Source: Phycisphaerae bacterium (lineage in GTDB: Bacteria; Planctomycetota; Phycisphaerae; UBA1845). From it: a stretch of DNA of 64,000 bases. The stretch lies in NCBI GenBank assembly GCA_029260075.1, contig JAJDDY010000067.1:62001-126000 (forward strand), read 5' to 3'. This document shows positions 43,301 to 51,725 of the stretch, piece by piece. A program made the position numbers and the translations under genes. The number at the start of each line of letters is the position of its first letter. Position 1 is the first letter of the stretch. The notes under the pieces are model-generated. The model was not told the origin of the DNA, ran no database searches, and was given only the letters and a program-made list of their open reading frames with translations.

Positions 43301-44039
43301 GCTTGACCCCCAAGAGCGTGCCCGCCTTCCGCGCGGACCCTTCGAGCTCGATCAACTCCACGGACGACTGGTCAGATTGCGTACGTTGCTCGTCAGGTTG
43401 CTGTTCGCACAGCGCGACTACCGTGGGGCTGAGCGCGAACTCAGGTCGTGGCTCGACGCTGCGCGAGATCCTGCAACGCGGCTGGGGTACCTTCTGGAAC
43501 TTGCGAGCGCCGTCCGTCTCCGGGGTGACGAAGTCGAAGCCACTCAAATTCAATCGCGGGCGCTGTTGCTTCAACCGGGCCACATTGGTCTCAACAACGA
43601 TGTAGCCTATCAGTGGATCGATCAGGGCATTCGTCTGGACGAAGCCGAACGGATGATTCGGATCGCGCTGTCCGCCGCTCCGCAACAGTCGGCGTATCTC
43701 GACACCTATGGTTGGTTGCTGTACAAGAAGGGCGACTTCGCTGGCGCGCAGATGTGGCTTCGCCGTGCACTGCAGACCAGCGGCGGAGCCGATCCGGTGC
43801 TCCATGATCATCTCGGCGATGCCCTCTGGCGACTTGGCAAAGCGGACGCTGCCGTCGAGCAGTGGAAAGAGGCCATGAAGATCATCGAGGAACTTCCGCC
43901 CGATCGCCCGTTGAGTGGCGATCAGCGGCGGGCGAAGGTAGGGGCGGCGCTCAAGATCGAGCGTGGCGCAGCCGGACAACAACCAGCCGTGGCGGCGCTG
44001 GGGGGTTCCCCCGAACCCAGAGCATCGGAGCAACGCTAG
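40392..44039 (+). CDS. Giant TPR lipoprotein
   Basis: A 1215-residue protein. The N-terminus has a hydrophobic stretch (FVLSVGLFLGVWCIVTTIGC) ending in a possible lipobox at Cys55; the long n-region makes lipoprotein status likely but not certain. The rest is almost all TPR-type helix pairs, e.g. RYTEAAIQLERALRYDPNHP, AEMHFNAVIQADRSNLDAAF and DFAGAQMWLRRALQTSGG. It closely follows the HhH-like gene (18 bp). Such large TPR proteins are a planctomycete hallmark and usually act as envelope scaffolds. The partner is unknown. Confidence 0.85.
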   Translation: MSIAPNPRSISPSEQCARVLFIPTLRAVFIRGARQFVLSVGLFLGVWCIVTTIGCAADGGAAQVQTDLNQAGSDVDPSRAHLSLNDIKPRPIAPTAPADVKPLSERAAKQIVKAKTLIADQRYTEAAIQLERALRYDPNHPAIHRTLAELHWDAGNLDRARSHVTLALEQNGNDSAAQYILGRTLALDGDRVAAMAAFRTAMLCADYQADHKRAALISYHLATILAEEGYLNAAIEQYTQFEQHAALVDISDTDTELSSLVDPGVGTVARAKADLFERLGQFSEAANALAALAESPSSDAQLLRRYAHLLLRAGRSNDAIAAAKRFSLDTEDDVALLFEIHQSSGHPERMVDDLKTRIEGHSESARLLLSLADVYGRLDRLGEARQVLSAFLTKHQDANEVRLALFDVLIEQGNWADAFRIGSDRVNDDGDGIEQFLQRAKTLAVGSDGVQRLIEAPTGSVSPTDSFLRGALAAELGRADLALRWLQYSYDQAPEFVPCRVALAQVLFDQYRYDEALAVGRRRNPDTAEAPEWEFILGRIYERLDNTKQAEMHFNAVIQADRSNLDAAFALAKLFHQTGQTLRAQRQLQVLLERDPNHEAARELLAYLYLADNKLDVALQHLEELQRRAKTPLVKARCAAFLSQVHQQDSDAYRQALLDAIKKYGSDADTWIALAQDYHRNTETLDRRDAYRHALEADPGNEEAAVGLVDTSRRLLDFDESINLLESLLKRRPNRHAWRLGANRRTRTGQRFPGLIELYRYVLDFDAALASARGALKNDDLDDQTRTRYRIEVLETLREAQRHDEAVAQIEAWLADDPDNGLLQGSLVSAYQRSDHAELAVPIAEGIFKKTPNWRTLVGLTDALVRVEAYDRAGQYLLDWLDSDPQNDNALLALTDVVARAGDTDGALELLHNRLPETMYRPNFQDQIVAILNRADRNDDAIEYVETLMDTVYRLLDPGEDPNSRMRPDRLDPQERARLPRGPFELDQLHGRLVRLRTLLVRLLFAQRDYRGAERELRSWLDAARDPATRLGYLLELASAVRLRGDEVEATQIQSRALLLQPGHIGLNNDVAYQWIDQGIRLDEAERMIRIALSAAPQQSAYLDTYGWLLYKKGDFAGAQMWLRRALQTSGGADPVLHDHLGDALWRLGKADAAVEQWKEAMKIIEELPPDRPLSGDQRRAKVGAALKIERGAAGQQPAVAALGGSPEPRASEQR

Positions 44040-44104
44040 ATTCGGCGCTCGGGTCGCTACAAGATCCGCTGCGTCTTCTTACTTTCTGTGACGGGAGAAG
44101 TGAC

Positions 44105-44854
44105 GTGTCCGGACATTCCAAATGGTCCACCATCAAGCACAAGAAAGCCGCACTCGACGCCAAGCGCGGCAAGGCGTGGAGCAAGCTCGCCCGCGCCATC
44201 ACACTCTGTGCAAAGTCCGGTGGCAACCCCAACGACAACCCCCGTCTCCGCCTGGCGATCGACAAAGCCAAGAGCGCGAACATGCCCAAGGACACCATCG
44301 AGAAAGCCATCAAGAAAGGCACCGGAGAACTTGAGGGTGAATCGTACGAGGAGGTGCTCTACGAAGGCTATGCGAGCGGTGGTGTGGCTGTCATGTGCAA
44401 AGCCGTCACCGACAACCGCAACCGAACCAGCGCCGAGATCAAGAAAATCTTCGAACGCGCCGGTGGCAACCTCGGCGCCACAAACTGCGTGGGCTTTATG
44501 TTTCAGCCCAAAGGCATCATCCTGGTGAGCACGGACAAGGTCGGCGAAGAGCGCATCATGGAGCTCGCGATCGAGTCCGGTGCCGATGACGTCCTTACGT
44601 CGGAAGACATACACGAGATCACGACCAGCACGGAACTGTTCGAAAGCGTTCGTTCAGCCATTGAAGAAGCCGAAATCGACATCGCCTCCGCCGAGCTTTC
44701 CCTCGTGGCGGATAACGAAGTCACCCTCGATTACAACGCCGCACGCAAGGTGATGAAACTGGTCGATATTCTCGAGGACCACGACGATGTCGACGCGGTT
44801 TACTCTAACTCCGACATCCCCGACGACGTCATGGAAAAACTCGCATCCGAATGA
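44105..44854 (+). CDS. yebC: YebC/PmpR-family protein
   Basis: A 249-residue protein of the YebC/TACO1 family, known either as a DNA-binding regulator or as an aid to translation through proline stretches. The family opening SGHSKWSTIKHKKAALDAKR GKAWSKLARAIT is present in two blocks, followed by NMPKDTIEKAIKKGTG and YEGYASGGVAVMCKAVTDN. GTG start at 44105 has GGGAGAAG upstream. Longer in-frame starts would lie inside the TPR gene and are rejected. Last gene of the nusA-to-yebC run. Confidence 0.94.
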   Translation: MSGHSKWSTIKHKKAALDAKRGKAWSKLARAITLCAKSGGNPNDNPRLRLAIDKAKSANMPKDTIEKAIKKGTGELEGESYEEVLYEGYASGGVAVMCKAVTDNRNRTSAEIKKIFERAGGNLGATNCVGFMFQPKGIILVSTDKVGEERIMELAIESGADDVLTSEDIHEITTSTELFESVRSAIEEAEIDIASAELSLVADNEVTLDYNAARKVMKLVDILEDHDDVDAVYSNSDIPDDVMEKLASE

Positions 44855-44934
44855 TCAACCCGCCCGGCGGTCTCGACCTCACCATTCATTCACGCATGAC
44901 CGATTTGAGGGCGTATCAAGAGGATTATGACAAA

Positions 44935-45028
44935 CTGAGCCGCGACCGTAAGGAAGCGGTTTTCTCCCACGAAAGCGGATCGCTTCCTCACGGGCGCGGC
45001 TCGAAAAGGGCATTCTTAGACACGCTCT
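44935..45028. repeat. IR-A repeat copy 10
   Basis: CTGAGCCGCGACCGTAAGGA and CCTCACGGGCGCGGCTCG, flanked by GGATTATGACAAA and CATTCTTAGACACGCTCTTG. A frame open through this repeat into the Nudix gene is not considered coding. Confidence 0.88.
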
Positions 45029-45105
45029 TGGAGACTCGACTTGACACCATGTCTCATAGCGCAAATCACGTTGGCACAGCTCGCTGCCCAGGTCAGTCGT
45101 TCAAC

Positions 45106-45531
45106 ATGACCTCATCGTCACGGTCCAACCGAGTACGACGCGGGGCCATCGGCGTGATCATTCGCGGAGCCAAGCTCCTCCTGATTCGCCGTGCTGAGCA
45201 GATTGTGCGCGGCGGCTGTTGGTGCTTCCCCGGTGGGCACGTCGAGCCGAACGAAACATCGCGACAGGCTGTCGTACGGGAGCTACGTGAAGAACTGGGA
45301 GTCAATGTGACGCCCGTGGCGCGTCTCGGTTCGATCCGCTTGGCCGATCCCGCGTACATATTGGCCGTCTGGCAGGTTGGCTACGACGGCGAACCCCTGC
45401 ACCCCGCACCGAAAGAAGTGGCTGAGTGTCGTTGGCTCACGCCGGCGGAGGCGGGCGCTATCGATCCCGGGTTGGCGTCCAATGCTGATGTTCTGGCGCT
45501 GCTCGACAAGCGTCAGCGACCGTCGTGTTGA
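45106..45531 (+). CDS. Nudix hydrolase
   Basis: A protein of about 141 residues with an intact Nudix box, GGHVEPNETSRQAVVRELRE followed by ELG, matching Gx5Ex7REUxEExGU. This family hydrolyses nucleoside diphosphates linked to another group; the substrate here is not evident. The start is uncertain: ATG at 45106 begins just before the first strand (RRGAIGVIIRGAKLLLIRR), and ATG at 45049 is possible. Everything further upstream is IR-A repeat. Convergent with queF. Confidence 0.85.
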   Translation: MTSSSRSNRVRRGAIGVIIRGAKLLLIRRAEQIVRGGCWCFPGGHVEPNETSRQAVVRELREELGVNVTPVARLGSIRLADPAYILAVWQVGYDGEPLHPAPKEVAECRWLTPAEAGAIDPGLASNADVLALLDKRQRPSC

Positions 45532-45577
45532 ATTCGGCGGATGCGATCACGCGTGTGGATCGGTCGAGATCAGACAG

Positions 45578-45617
45578 GGTGGCCCATGGCTTTAGCCGTG
45601 GGGGAGTCGAATCGGCG
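45578..45617. repeat. IR-B repeat copy 5, overlapping the 3' end of queF
   Basis: GGGTGGCCCATGGCTTTAGC then CGTGGGGGAGTCGAATCGG. The queF stop (TAA on the minus strand, 45592-45594) lies inside its GCTTTAGCC segment. Confidence 0.9.
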
Positions 45618-45963
45618 GCTCACCGTGCGCCGCTCGGATCACCGAGTGGATTCCACCACGAACGGTCCACGTCGTTTCGATCAACATCCATTTGGGTCGA
45701 CAACACGCGACGAGATCGTCCAGAATGACGTTCGTAACATCTTCGTAGAATATGCCCTGCTGGCGAAAGCCCTGTAGATAGCGCTTGAGACTCTTCAATT
45801 CCACGCACGCCGCGTCAGCCACATACCGCATAACGATCGTAGCGAAGTCCGGCTGACCGGTTTTGGGGCACATACTGGTGAACTCGTGGACGTGGTGTTC
45901 GATTACGTAGTCTCGCGCGGGGTGTGGGTTGGGAAAAGTTTCCAGTCGCTGTGTGTTACGCAT
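45592..45963 (-). CDS. queF: NADPH-dependent 7-cyano-7-deazaguanine reductase, QueF type I
   Basis: A 123-residue T-fold enzyme that reduces preQ0 to preQ1 in queuosine synthesis. Catalytic Cys32 and Asp39 are in EFTSMCPKTGQPDFATI, with the B. subtilis spacing of seven. The substrate Glu lies in CVELKSLKRYLQGFR. The last nine residues (EPPIRLPHG) and the stop are encoded by an IR-B repeat; related enzymes normally end soon after GGIH. ATG at 45963 is preferred over GTG at 45966. Other que genes are not present here. Confidence 0.93.
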   Translation of the reverse strand: MRNTQRLETFPNPHPARDYVIEHHVHEFTSMCPKTGQPDFATIVMRYVADAACVELKSLKRYLQGFRQQGIFYEDVTNVILDDLVACCRPKWMLIETTWTVRGGIHSVIRAAHGEPPIRLPHG

Positions 45964-46324
45964 CACTCGTTCCGATCAAATGGTCCACAACCAAGCCCGT
46001 GTCGCTCCAGACGCCCGTGCCCATGCGACGGGCACATTGGTCAAGTTAGCGTGACCGCAAGTCGCCCGTCAAGTTCACGCCGAGATACGGTTGGCACCCA
46101 ACCTGCAAGACTACTCGTGACGATGCACACGTATGCCCATGGATTCCAACCGACGTAGGGAGGAGTCGAGGGTCAAGGGCTCGCCTTGCGGAGAAGAGTC
46201 GGTCCCCGCTGGCCGGGGATAATACGGATACACCGCGAATCCGGGCAAACCGAGCGTTCGCGGTTAGGTCACGATACGTGTAAACTCGAACCGGACACGA
46301 TAGAACGAGACGAGGATCGCAACC
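45964..46324. other. Divergent queF-hemL gap
   Basis: No repeat of the four families and no credible gene. A 6-bp hairpin GGTTGG-CAC-CCAACC lies at 46089-46103. It should hold promoters for queF and the hem operon, but no clear -35/-10 pair is seen. Confidence 0.4.
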
Positions 46325-47632
46325 ATGACGCTCGACACGACAGAGACTCGCACCCGTTCAGCCGACCTTTTTCAGCAAAGCTGCAACGTGTTGGTGGGCG
46401 GAGTGAACAGCCCCGTGCGCGCCGGCCGCGCGGTCGGTTGTGACCCGGTCTTCGTCGAACGCGCCGACGGCGCCTACCTGATCGACGTCGATGGCCACCA
46501 ATACGTCGACCTCGTCGGTTCCTGGGGACCGGCCATCGTCGGGCACGCCCACCCCAAGGTCGTGCAAGCCGTCCAATCTGCGGCTGCTAACGGATTGAGC
46601 TACGGGGCGTGCTGCGAATCGGAAGTTCGTCTTGGCGAATTGATCCTCAGCGCACTGCCCAGCATGGAACGCATTCGTCTGGTCAACAGCGGAACCGAAG
46701 CCACGATGAGTGCCATAAGATTGGCCCGCGCCGCCACCGGTCGATCACACGTTGTGAAGTTTCTCGGATGCTACCATGGTCATGTGGACGCCCTCTTGGT
46801 GGCCGCCGGTTCCGGCGCAGCCACCTTCGGTGAACCGGACTCCGCAGGTGTTCCGGCGGCGTATGCAGAGTTAACGCTTCTGGCGCCATATAACGATCCT
46901 GCTGCGGTCGAAGCGCTCATGAGCGAGCATGGAAGCGACGTGGCAGCCATACTCGTGGAACCCATTGCGGGTAATATGGGGTTTGTACCACCGGGGGAAG
47001 GTTTCCTCTCAACGCTTCGCACGCTGTGCGACAAACACGGGGCGCTGTTGGTTTTCGACGAAGTGATGACGGGGTTTCGCACGGCGTGGGGGGGATATCA
47101 AAACGTCTGCGGGATCACGCCGGACCTGACGTGCCTGGGTAAGGTGATCGGCGGGGGCATGCCCGTTGCGGCGTACGGTGGTTCGCGATCACTGATGGAG
47201 CAGGTCAGCCCGCTCGGTCCGACGTATCAGGCCGGAACGTTGAGCGGTAATCCAGTCGCCATGGCCGCAGGTATCGCCACGCTGGAAATTTGTCGCGAGA
47301 ACGGTTTCTACGAAAACCTTGCATCCAAGTCACGACGTCTCACGTCCGGATTGCAGGCGGCGGCCGATGCCGTAGGTGTGGCACTTCAAACGGGACACCA
47401 AGGGGGCTTGCTCGGTATGGCGTTGTCGCCGCGCCCGGTACGAAACTTCGACGACGCGAAGGCGTGCGATCATGATGCGTTCGCGCAATTCTATCGGGCC
47501 ATGCTTGATCGTGGCGTGTGGCTTCCGCCGTCGGGATATGAAGCCATGTTCGTTTCCATTGCCCACGACGACGACGCGATCGACCGTGCGATCGACGCCG
47601 CTAAGGCAAGCTTTGAGGTGATCGCACCGTGA
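46325..47632 (+). CDS. hemL: Glutamate-1-semialdehyde 2,1-aminomutase
   Basis: A 435-residue PLP enzyme making 5-aminolevulinate from glutamate-1-semialdehyde, so haem is made by the C5 route. Family blocks: LVGGVNSPVRAG near the start, RLVNSGTEATMSAIRLARA, FLGCYHGHVDALL, LVFDEVMTGFR, and the PLP lysine in CLGKVIGGGMPVAAYGG. Length is as usual. Its stop overlaps the hemC start (GTGA). Confidence 0.96.
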   Translation: MTLDTTETRTRSADLFQQSCNVLVGGVNSPVRAGRAVGCDPVFVERADGAYLIDVDGHQYVDLVGSWGPAIVGHAHPKVVQAVQSAAANGLSYGACCESEVRLGELILSALPSMERIRLVNSGTEATMSAIRLARAATGRSHVVKFLGCYHGHVDALLVAAGSGAATFGEPDSAGVPAAYAELTLLAPYNDPAAVEALMSEHGSDVAAILVEPIAGNMGFVPPGEGFLSTLRTLCDKHGALLVFDEVMTGFRTAWGGYQNVCGITPDLTCLGKVIGGGMPVAAYGGSRSLMEQVSPLGPTYQAGTLSGNPVAMAAGIATLEICRENGFYENLASKSRRLTSGLQAAADAVGVALQTGHQGGLLGMALSPRPVRNFDDAKACDHDAFAQFYRAMLDRGVWLPPSGYEAMFVSIAHDDDAIDRAIDAAKASFEVIAP

Positions 47633-48516
47633 CAACGCTTCGAGTGGGCACGCGGGGCAGCGACCTGGCCCTATGGCAAACCAGTTGGGTGAGCGATCGA
47701 CTTCGCGCCGCGCACCCGTCACTTTCCATCGATCGAATCATCATCAAGACGCACGGTGATCTGGCCAAAGAGCAACGATTCGACGCCGAATGGCCGGTGG
47801 GTGGGTTCGTCGATGCGATCGAGCAGGCGCTGCTGGCTGAGCGCATCGACTTCGCCGTACATAGTTATAAAGATTTGCAAACCGCTTCGACGGCGGGCCT
47901 CGTTATCGCCGCCATCCCCGGTCGTGAGATCGTCCACGACGTGTTGGTCACCCGCGAACCGGTGACGCTGGATCAACTGCCCTCCGGTTTTCGCCTGGGA
48001 ACCAGTAGTCCGCGTCGTATCGCTCAGTTTCGCCGCTTCGGCGACGTGACGATTGTCGAAATACGCGGCAACGTGCCGACGCGCATCGCCAAACTCGACG
48101 GGGATGATCTCGACGGCGTTGTGCTTGCGGGCGCGGGACTGAAGCGATTGAACATCAACCCGCCGAACTTAATCGAACTACCCACCGATCGTTTCGTACC
48201 CGCACCCGCGCAGGGCGCATTGGCGATACAAGCGCGTGAGGGTAGCGAAGCCGCAAGGCTGATCGGAGTGCTGGATGATTCGAGTGTTCGCCGCGCCGTC
48301 GACGCCGAGCGACACTTTCTGCGCGCGATCGACGCCGGATGTCACACGCCCGTGGGTGCGCTTACGCGATTGGACGGAACGAACATCGCACTGCATGGCC
48401 AACTGTTCAGCGACGACGGCGAGAAGATGGTCGAACATATTCAGTGCGGCGACGATCCGACAGTTGTCGGTGAGCAGCTCGCCGACCATCTTCTCACGCA
48501 ACTTCGGAACCCGTAA
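47629..48516 (+). CDS. hemC: Porphobilinogen deaminase (hydroxymethylbilane synthase)
   Basis: A 295-residue enzyme that polymerises four porphobilinogens. Family blocks: RVGTRGSDLALWQT at the start, HSYKDLQT, GTSSPRRIAQFRR, EIRGNVPTRI, and the dipyrromethane-cofactor Cys in IDAGCHTPVGA. Residues PAPAQGALAIQAREG are also typical. GTG start overlaps the hemL stop; its own stop shares one base with the hemD ATG (TAATG). Confidence 0.96.
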   Translation: MTTLRVGTRGSDLALWQTSWVSDRLRAAHPSLSIDRIIIKTHGDLAKEQRFDAEWPVGGFVDAIEQALLAERIDFAVHSYKDLQTASTAGLVIAAIPGREIVHDVLVTREPVTLDQLPSGFRLGTSSPRRIAQFRRFGDVTIVEIRGNVPTRIAKLDGDDLDGVVLAGAGLKRLNINPPNLIELPTDRFVPAPAQGALAIQAREGSEAARLIGVLDDSSVRRAVDAERHFLRAIDAGCHTPVGALTRLDGTNIALHGQLFSDDGEKMVEHIQCGDDPTVVGEQLADHLLTQLRNP

Positions 48517-49184
48517 TGAACGTCTGGGTGACTCGGGACGAGCAGCGCGACGGACCGATGAGCGCTTCCATGCGGCGACACGGACTATCGCCGATCCTGG
48601 AACCTGTCGTCGAACGACACGTCGTAAGTAACGCGTTCGACGAAATCAGCCGCTTAGGTGGTGACGACTGGCTTGTGTTCACGAGCGTGTACACGGTGGA
48701 AGCGGTAGCGCTTGAACCGGCGCGCGTGCCGCGTGTGGCTGTCGTGGGTGAAGCCACGCGACGGGCGTGTGAGACTCGCGGCCTGCGCGTCGAACTTGTG
48801 GGTTCAACGGGGGACGCGGCCGGTTTGTTTTCAGACCTGCATACCCATATCACTTCCGGCCAGGTGTGCTTTCCCCGATCGTCTCTTGCGAAACCGCTAC
48901 CATCGTGGAACGGCGTGGACGTGGCCAGCCCCGTGATCTACGAAACCGTAGCAGTTGATTTCGATAAGAGCGTAGTGAAGCGTGTGGATATCATCGCCGT
49001 CGCCAGCCCATCGGCTGTTCATGCGATTCATGGTGCCGACATTGATACGAACGAACGCCCCTTCGCGTGCATCGGTCCAACCACGTCAAGCACCCTTCGG
49101 CAACTCGGTATCGAGCCGGCGGTAGAAGCCACGAAGCGCAGCTTCGACGCCCTAGCCCGCGCGATCGCGGATCAACGAAAATAG
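48516..49184 (+). CDS. hemD: Uroporphyrinogen-III synthase
   Basis: A 222-residue protein in the usual place after hemC. Sequence conservation in this family is low; the call rests on position, on size, and on patterns such as VWVTRDEQRD, DDWLVFTSVYTVEAVAL, VAVVGEATRRACETRGL and FACIGPTTSSTLRQLGI, which match the two alternating domains of HemD. Coupled to hemC by a TAATG overlap. Confidence 0.88.
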   Translation: MNVWVTRDEQRDGPMSASMRRHGLSPILEPVVERHVVSNAFDEISRLGGDDWLVFTSVYTVEAVALEPARVPRVAVVGEATRRACETRGLRVELVGSTGDAAGLFSDLHTHITSGQVCFPRSSLAKPLPSWNGVDVASPVIYETVAVDFDKSVVKRVDIIAVASPSAVHAIHGADIDTNERPFACIGPTTSSTLRQLGIEPAVEATKRSFDALARAIADQRK

Positions 49185-49261
49185 TGCGCCGATAGCGCGA
49201 GCCGTGCATCGTCAGCGTGGGTTCCGCCGTCCGGAGTGCCTCTGTTCTTGAACAGTTATGA

Positions 49262-49302
49262 CTGGGCGGCCTATGGCTTCAGCCGTGGGGGCGTCGACTC
49301 GT
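49262..49302. repeat. IR-B repeat copy 6 (left arm, diverged)
   Basis: CTGGGCGGCCTATGGCTTCA then GCCGTGGGGGCGTCGACTCG. Lies between the convergent hemD and dsbD genes, 18 bp from the dsbD stop. Confidence 0.8.
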
Positions 49303-49319
49303 CACGCGAGCAACGCCGC

Positions 49320-51725
49320 CTATGGACGAACAGCCGACGCCGACTGCGCACGCGATGGTCCCGCTTTGTCGAAGGCGTCCAGCAGGTCAGACAGGCCAAA
49401 GAGCGTGCTCATGACAATCGGCTTGTCTACCTGTCCGGCTGGGTAGATCAGGTTCAACGGCGGGCCGGCCCGTTGAAACTTCTGAAGACCGGCGAAGATA
49501 TCCGGGTCGCCTTCTGAGAAATCGGCTCGGAATGGAACGATCCCCAGATCGGCAATCTTCGCGATAGTTTCAGACCGATAGGTTGCCGCCGCATGATTGG
49601 CTTTGCAGTTCGTGCAGTAGTTGGCTGTGAAGTCGACGAAAACCGTATGGCCGCCTCGAACCGATTCCTCCACGGCCTCCTGCGACCACACGCGCCAGGC
49701 GATTTTACTCGGGCCGGCATGCACTGTGGCGATCTCTTGATTCAACGGATAGATCCAGCCGTAGACCAACGCACCGGTACCCACGACGACCGCGACGGCC
49801 CCGCCTCGGTATCGCCAGCGCACCGCCGGGGTCATGGAAAAATTGATCTGCCCGAGAATCCAGCAGGCCATGGCTACGAACACGAAGAATCCCAACGTCC
49901 ACTCAAGACCTTCGGCGCCGATGTGGCCGATCAGCGGATGAAGAAGCCACACGACCATACCCAGCAGCAAGAAGCCCATGATTCGCTCGAACGTGATCAT
50001 CCACTGGCCTGGTTTCGGCAAGAAGCTAAGCCACTGCGGGTTCGCACCGAGCAAGACGTAGGGGCTGGCCATTCCGATTCCGGTGACCAAGAACGCGAAG
50101 AACGCGACGTCCGGTGCTTGCTGCGTGGCCCACCCGAACACACCAGCCAGCAACGGCCCGGTACATGCGAAACCGAGCACCGGCGCCAGGGCACCTTTGC
50201 CGAACGATGCGACGACGCCTTCCTTTTGAATGGCTGCGTCCAGCTTCGTCGCCGAAGTCGGCACTTGAAGTGTGTAGACGCCCAACATGCTTAGCGCCAA
50301 CGCCAGCACAACACCACCCAAGGCGATCACGGCGCCGGGGTAATGCAAGACGTTGTGGCCGCGCGACGCGAAAAACCCGAGGGCTATGAAGAAGATGACC
50401 ACGCCAGCGCCGAAGGAAAGACCGAGCATGAGCGTTCGACCGCGCGACTCGTGCGCCTGTTGAACGAAGCCAAGCACCTTGATCGACAATAGCGGAAGCA
50501 CGCACGGCGTGGCGTTGATGAACAAGCCGTAAAGAAAGCAAGCAGCCAGAAGTCCGGGGAGACCCAATCCGCGAAAGAATTCTTCGAGTCCTCCGTCGCC
50601 CGATGTCGCTTCGGATTTGTCAGGCGATTCACTTGGCGTCGCGGCGGGTTCGACCGGCGTGTTGTCCGATGCCCCAGCGACAGTCTCGACAAGCTCCGAG
50701 CCGCTGTCGTGATGGTCGGCGTTTTCGACGTCCGGTCTCGGCGAACCAGAACCCGCGCTCGCTAGCATGAACGGCGTTCCGGCAAACTTCACCGCCGTCG
50801 GTGGGAAACACGTACCCTTTGCGTTGCAGGCTTGGTACCTCAGTATTCCGCTGATGGTCCGACGTCCGACCGGCGTATCGGCGTCTACCTCGCCAGGGAT
50901 TCTGATCGTGATGCGTCCTTCGTACTCGCTGACTTTGCCGAGGTACTTGACCTGCCGAAACTTTGGCGGTGGATAAATCGCATCGTCAAAGAACAATCCG
51001 TTTGTGTTGTGGAGGAATACCTCCGTCTTGATGAAGCTCGCGCTCAGCGGCGTGTTGGACTGAAGATGAAACCCGCGTTTGATATTAACGTCGATCAACG
51101 CCTCGAATCGGCCGCTGGGCGTCGGGGTCGCGGGCTCGGTGCGAGCGGCGACCGTGATGTACTTGCTCGTGGTCGTGGGCATCGCTTTGCGCGCCCGGCG
51201 GAACAGGGCTTCGTTGGCCGTCTTCGTCGGCGTACCAGCCGTTTGCACCGGAAGCTTCAGACTCACGTTGAACTGATCGCGAATGCATGATTTCTGGCAC
51301 ATCAAGAGCGTGATCTTCGCTGACAGATTCACCGTGGATGCGGCAAGCGTGGCGGGCGGCGTAATGCTCGCCAGCAAGACCGGCTCGCCTTCCAGAATGT
51401 TGGTGGTGATGATGCCGGCGGACACGTGTTGCTTGGGGATGGGGAATTGCCAGGGACCGGCAGAGAACCCTGCGGGCAACGACCATTCGATCTTCGGCGG
51501 CAAACCGCTCTCACCGCTGTTGGCCCAGTACATGTGCCAACCGTCAGGGAGCAGGAACCGAAGCCCCACGTCGAACGCCTCCCCCGCCGTAGCTTTCTCG
51601 ACTGACGCGACGATCTCGACCTTGGCCGACTTTCTGGGTCCACCGCCACCAAACTGCCCCCATGCCGTCCCGGACAATAGGGCGCCACAGGCGATCAACA
51701 CACCGAATTTCGTCCGATGCCTCAT
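49320..51725 (-). CDS. dsbD: Thiol:disulfide interchange protein DsbD-like
   Basis: An 801-residue membrane protein that carries electrons from cytoplasmic thioredoxin to the periplasm. Order: signal peptide (GVLIACGALLSGTAWG), a beta-rich N-terminal DsbD-alpha-like domain with LPDGWHMYWANSGESG, an eight-helix central domain with a conserved Cys (NATPCVLPLLSIKVLGF and GFACTGPLLAGVFGW), then a thioredoxin-like domain with the CTNC redox pair in FVDFTANYCTNCKANHAA. The arrangement is that of DsbD relatives widely found outside proteobacteria. ATG at 51725 has AGGGA upstream; an earlier ATG is not supported. Confidence 0.9.
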   Translation of the reverse strand: MRHRTKFGVLIACGALLSGTAWGQFGGGGPRKSAKVEIVASVEKATAGEAFDVGLRFLLPDGWHMYWANSGESGLPPKIEWSLPAGFSAGPWQFPIPKQHVSAGIITTNILEGEPVLLASITPPATLAASTVNLSAKITLLMCQKSCIRDQFNVSLKLPVQTAGTPTKTANEALFRRARKAMPTTTSKYITVAARTEPATPTPSGRFEALIDVNIKRGFHLQSNTPLSASFIKTEVFLHNTNGLFFDDAIYPPPKFRQVKYLGKVSEYEGRITIRIPGEVDADTPVGRRTISGILRYQACNAKGTCFPPTAVKFAGTPFMLASAGSGSPRPDVENADHHDSGSELVETVAGASDNTPVEPAATPSESPDKSEATSGDGGLEEFFRGLGLPGLLAACFLYGLFINATPCVLPLLSIKVLGFVQQAHESRGRTLMLGLSFGAGVVIFFIALGFFASRGHNVLHYPGAVIALGGVVLALALSMLGVYTLQVPTSATKLDAAIQKEGVVASFGKGALAPVLGFACTGPLLAGVFGWATQQAPDVAFFAFLVTGIGMASPYVLLGANPQWLSFLPKPGQWMITFERIMGFLLLGMVVWLLHPLIGHIGAEGLEWTLGFFVFVAMACWILGQINFSMTPAVRWRYRGGAVAVVVGTGALVYGWIYPLNQEIATVHAGPSKIAWRVWSQEAVEESVRGGHTVFVDFTANYCTNCKANHAAATYRSETIAKIADLGIVPFRADFSEGDPDIFAGLQKFQRAGPPLNLIYPAGQVDKPIVMSTLFGLSDLLDAFDKAGPSRAQSASAVRP

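Noticed and set aside
44851-45105. N-terminal extension of the Nudix protein
   Set aside because: The added residues come from an IR-A repeat and lie before the first strand of the Nudix fold.
46186-46443. Short open frame overlapping the hemL start
   Set aside because: It overlaps the conserved hemL N-terminus out of frame and has no features.
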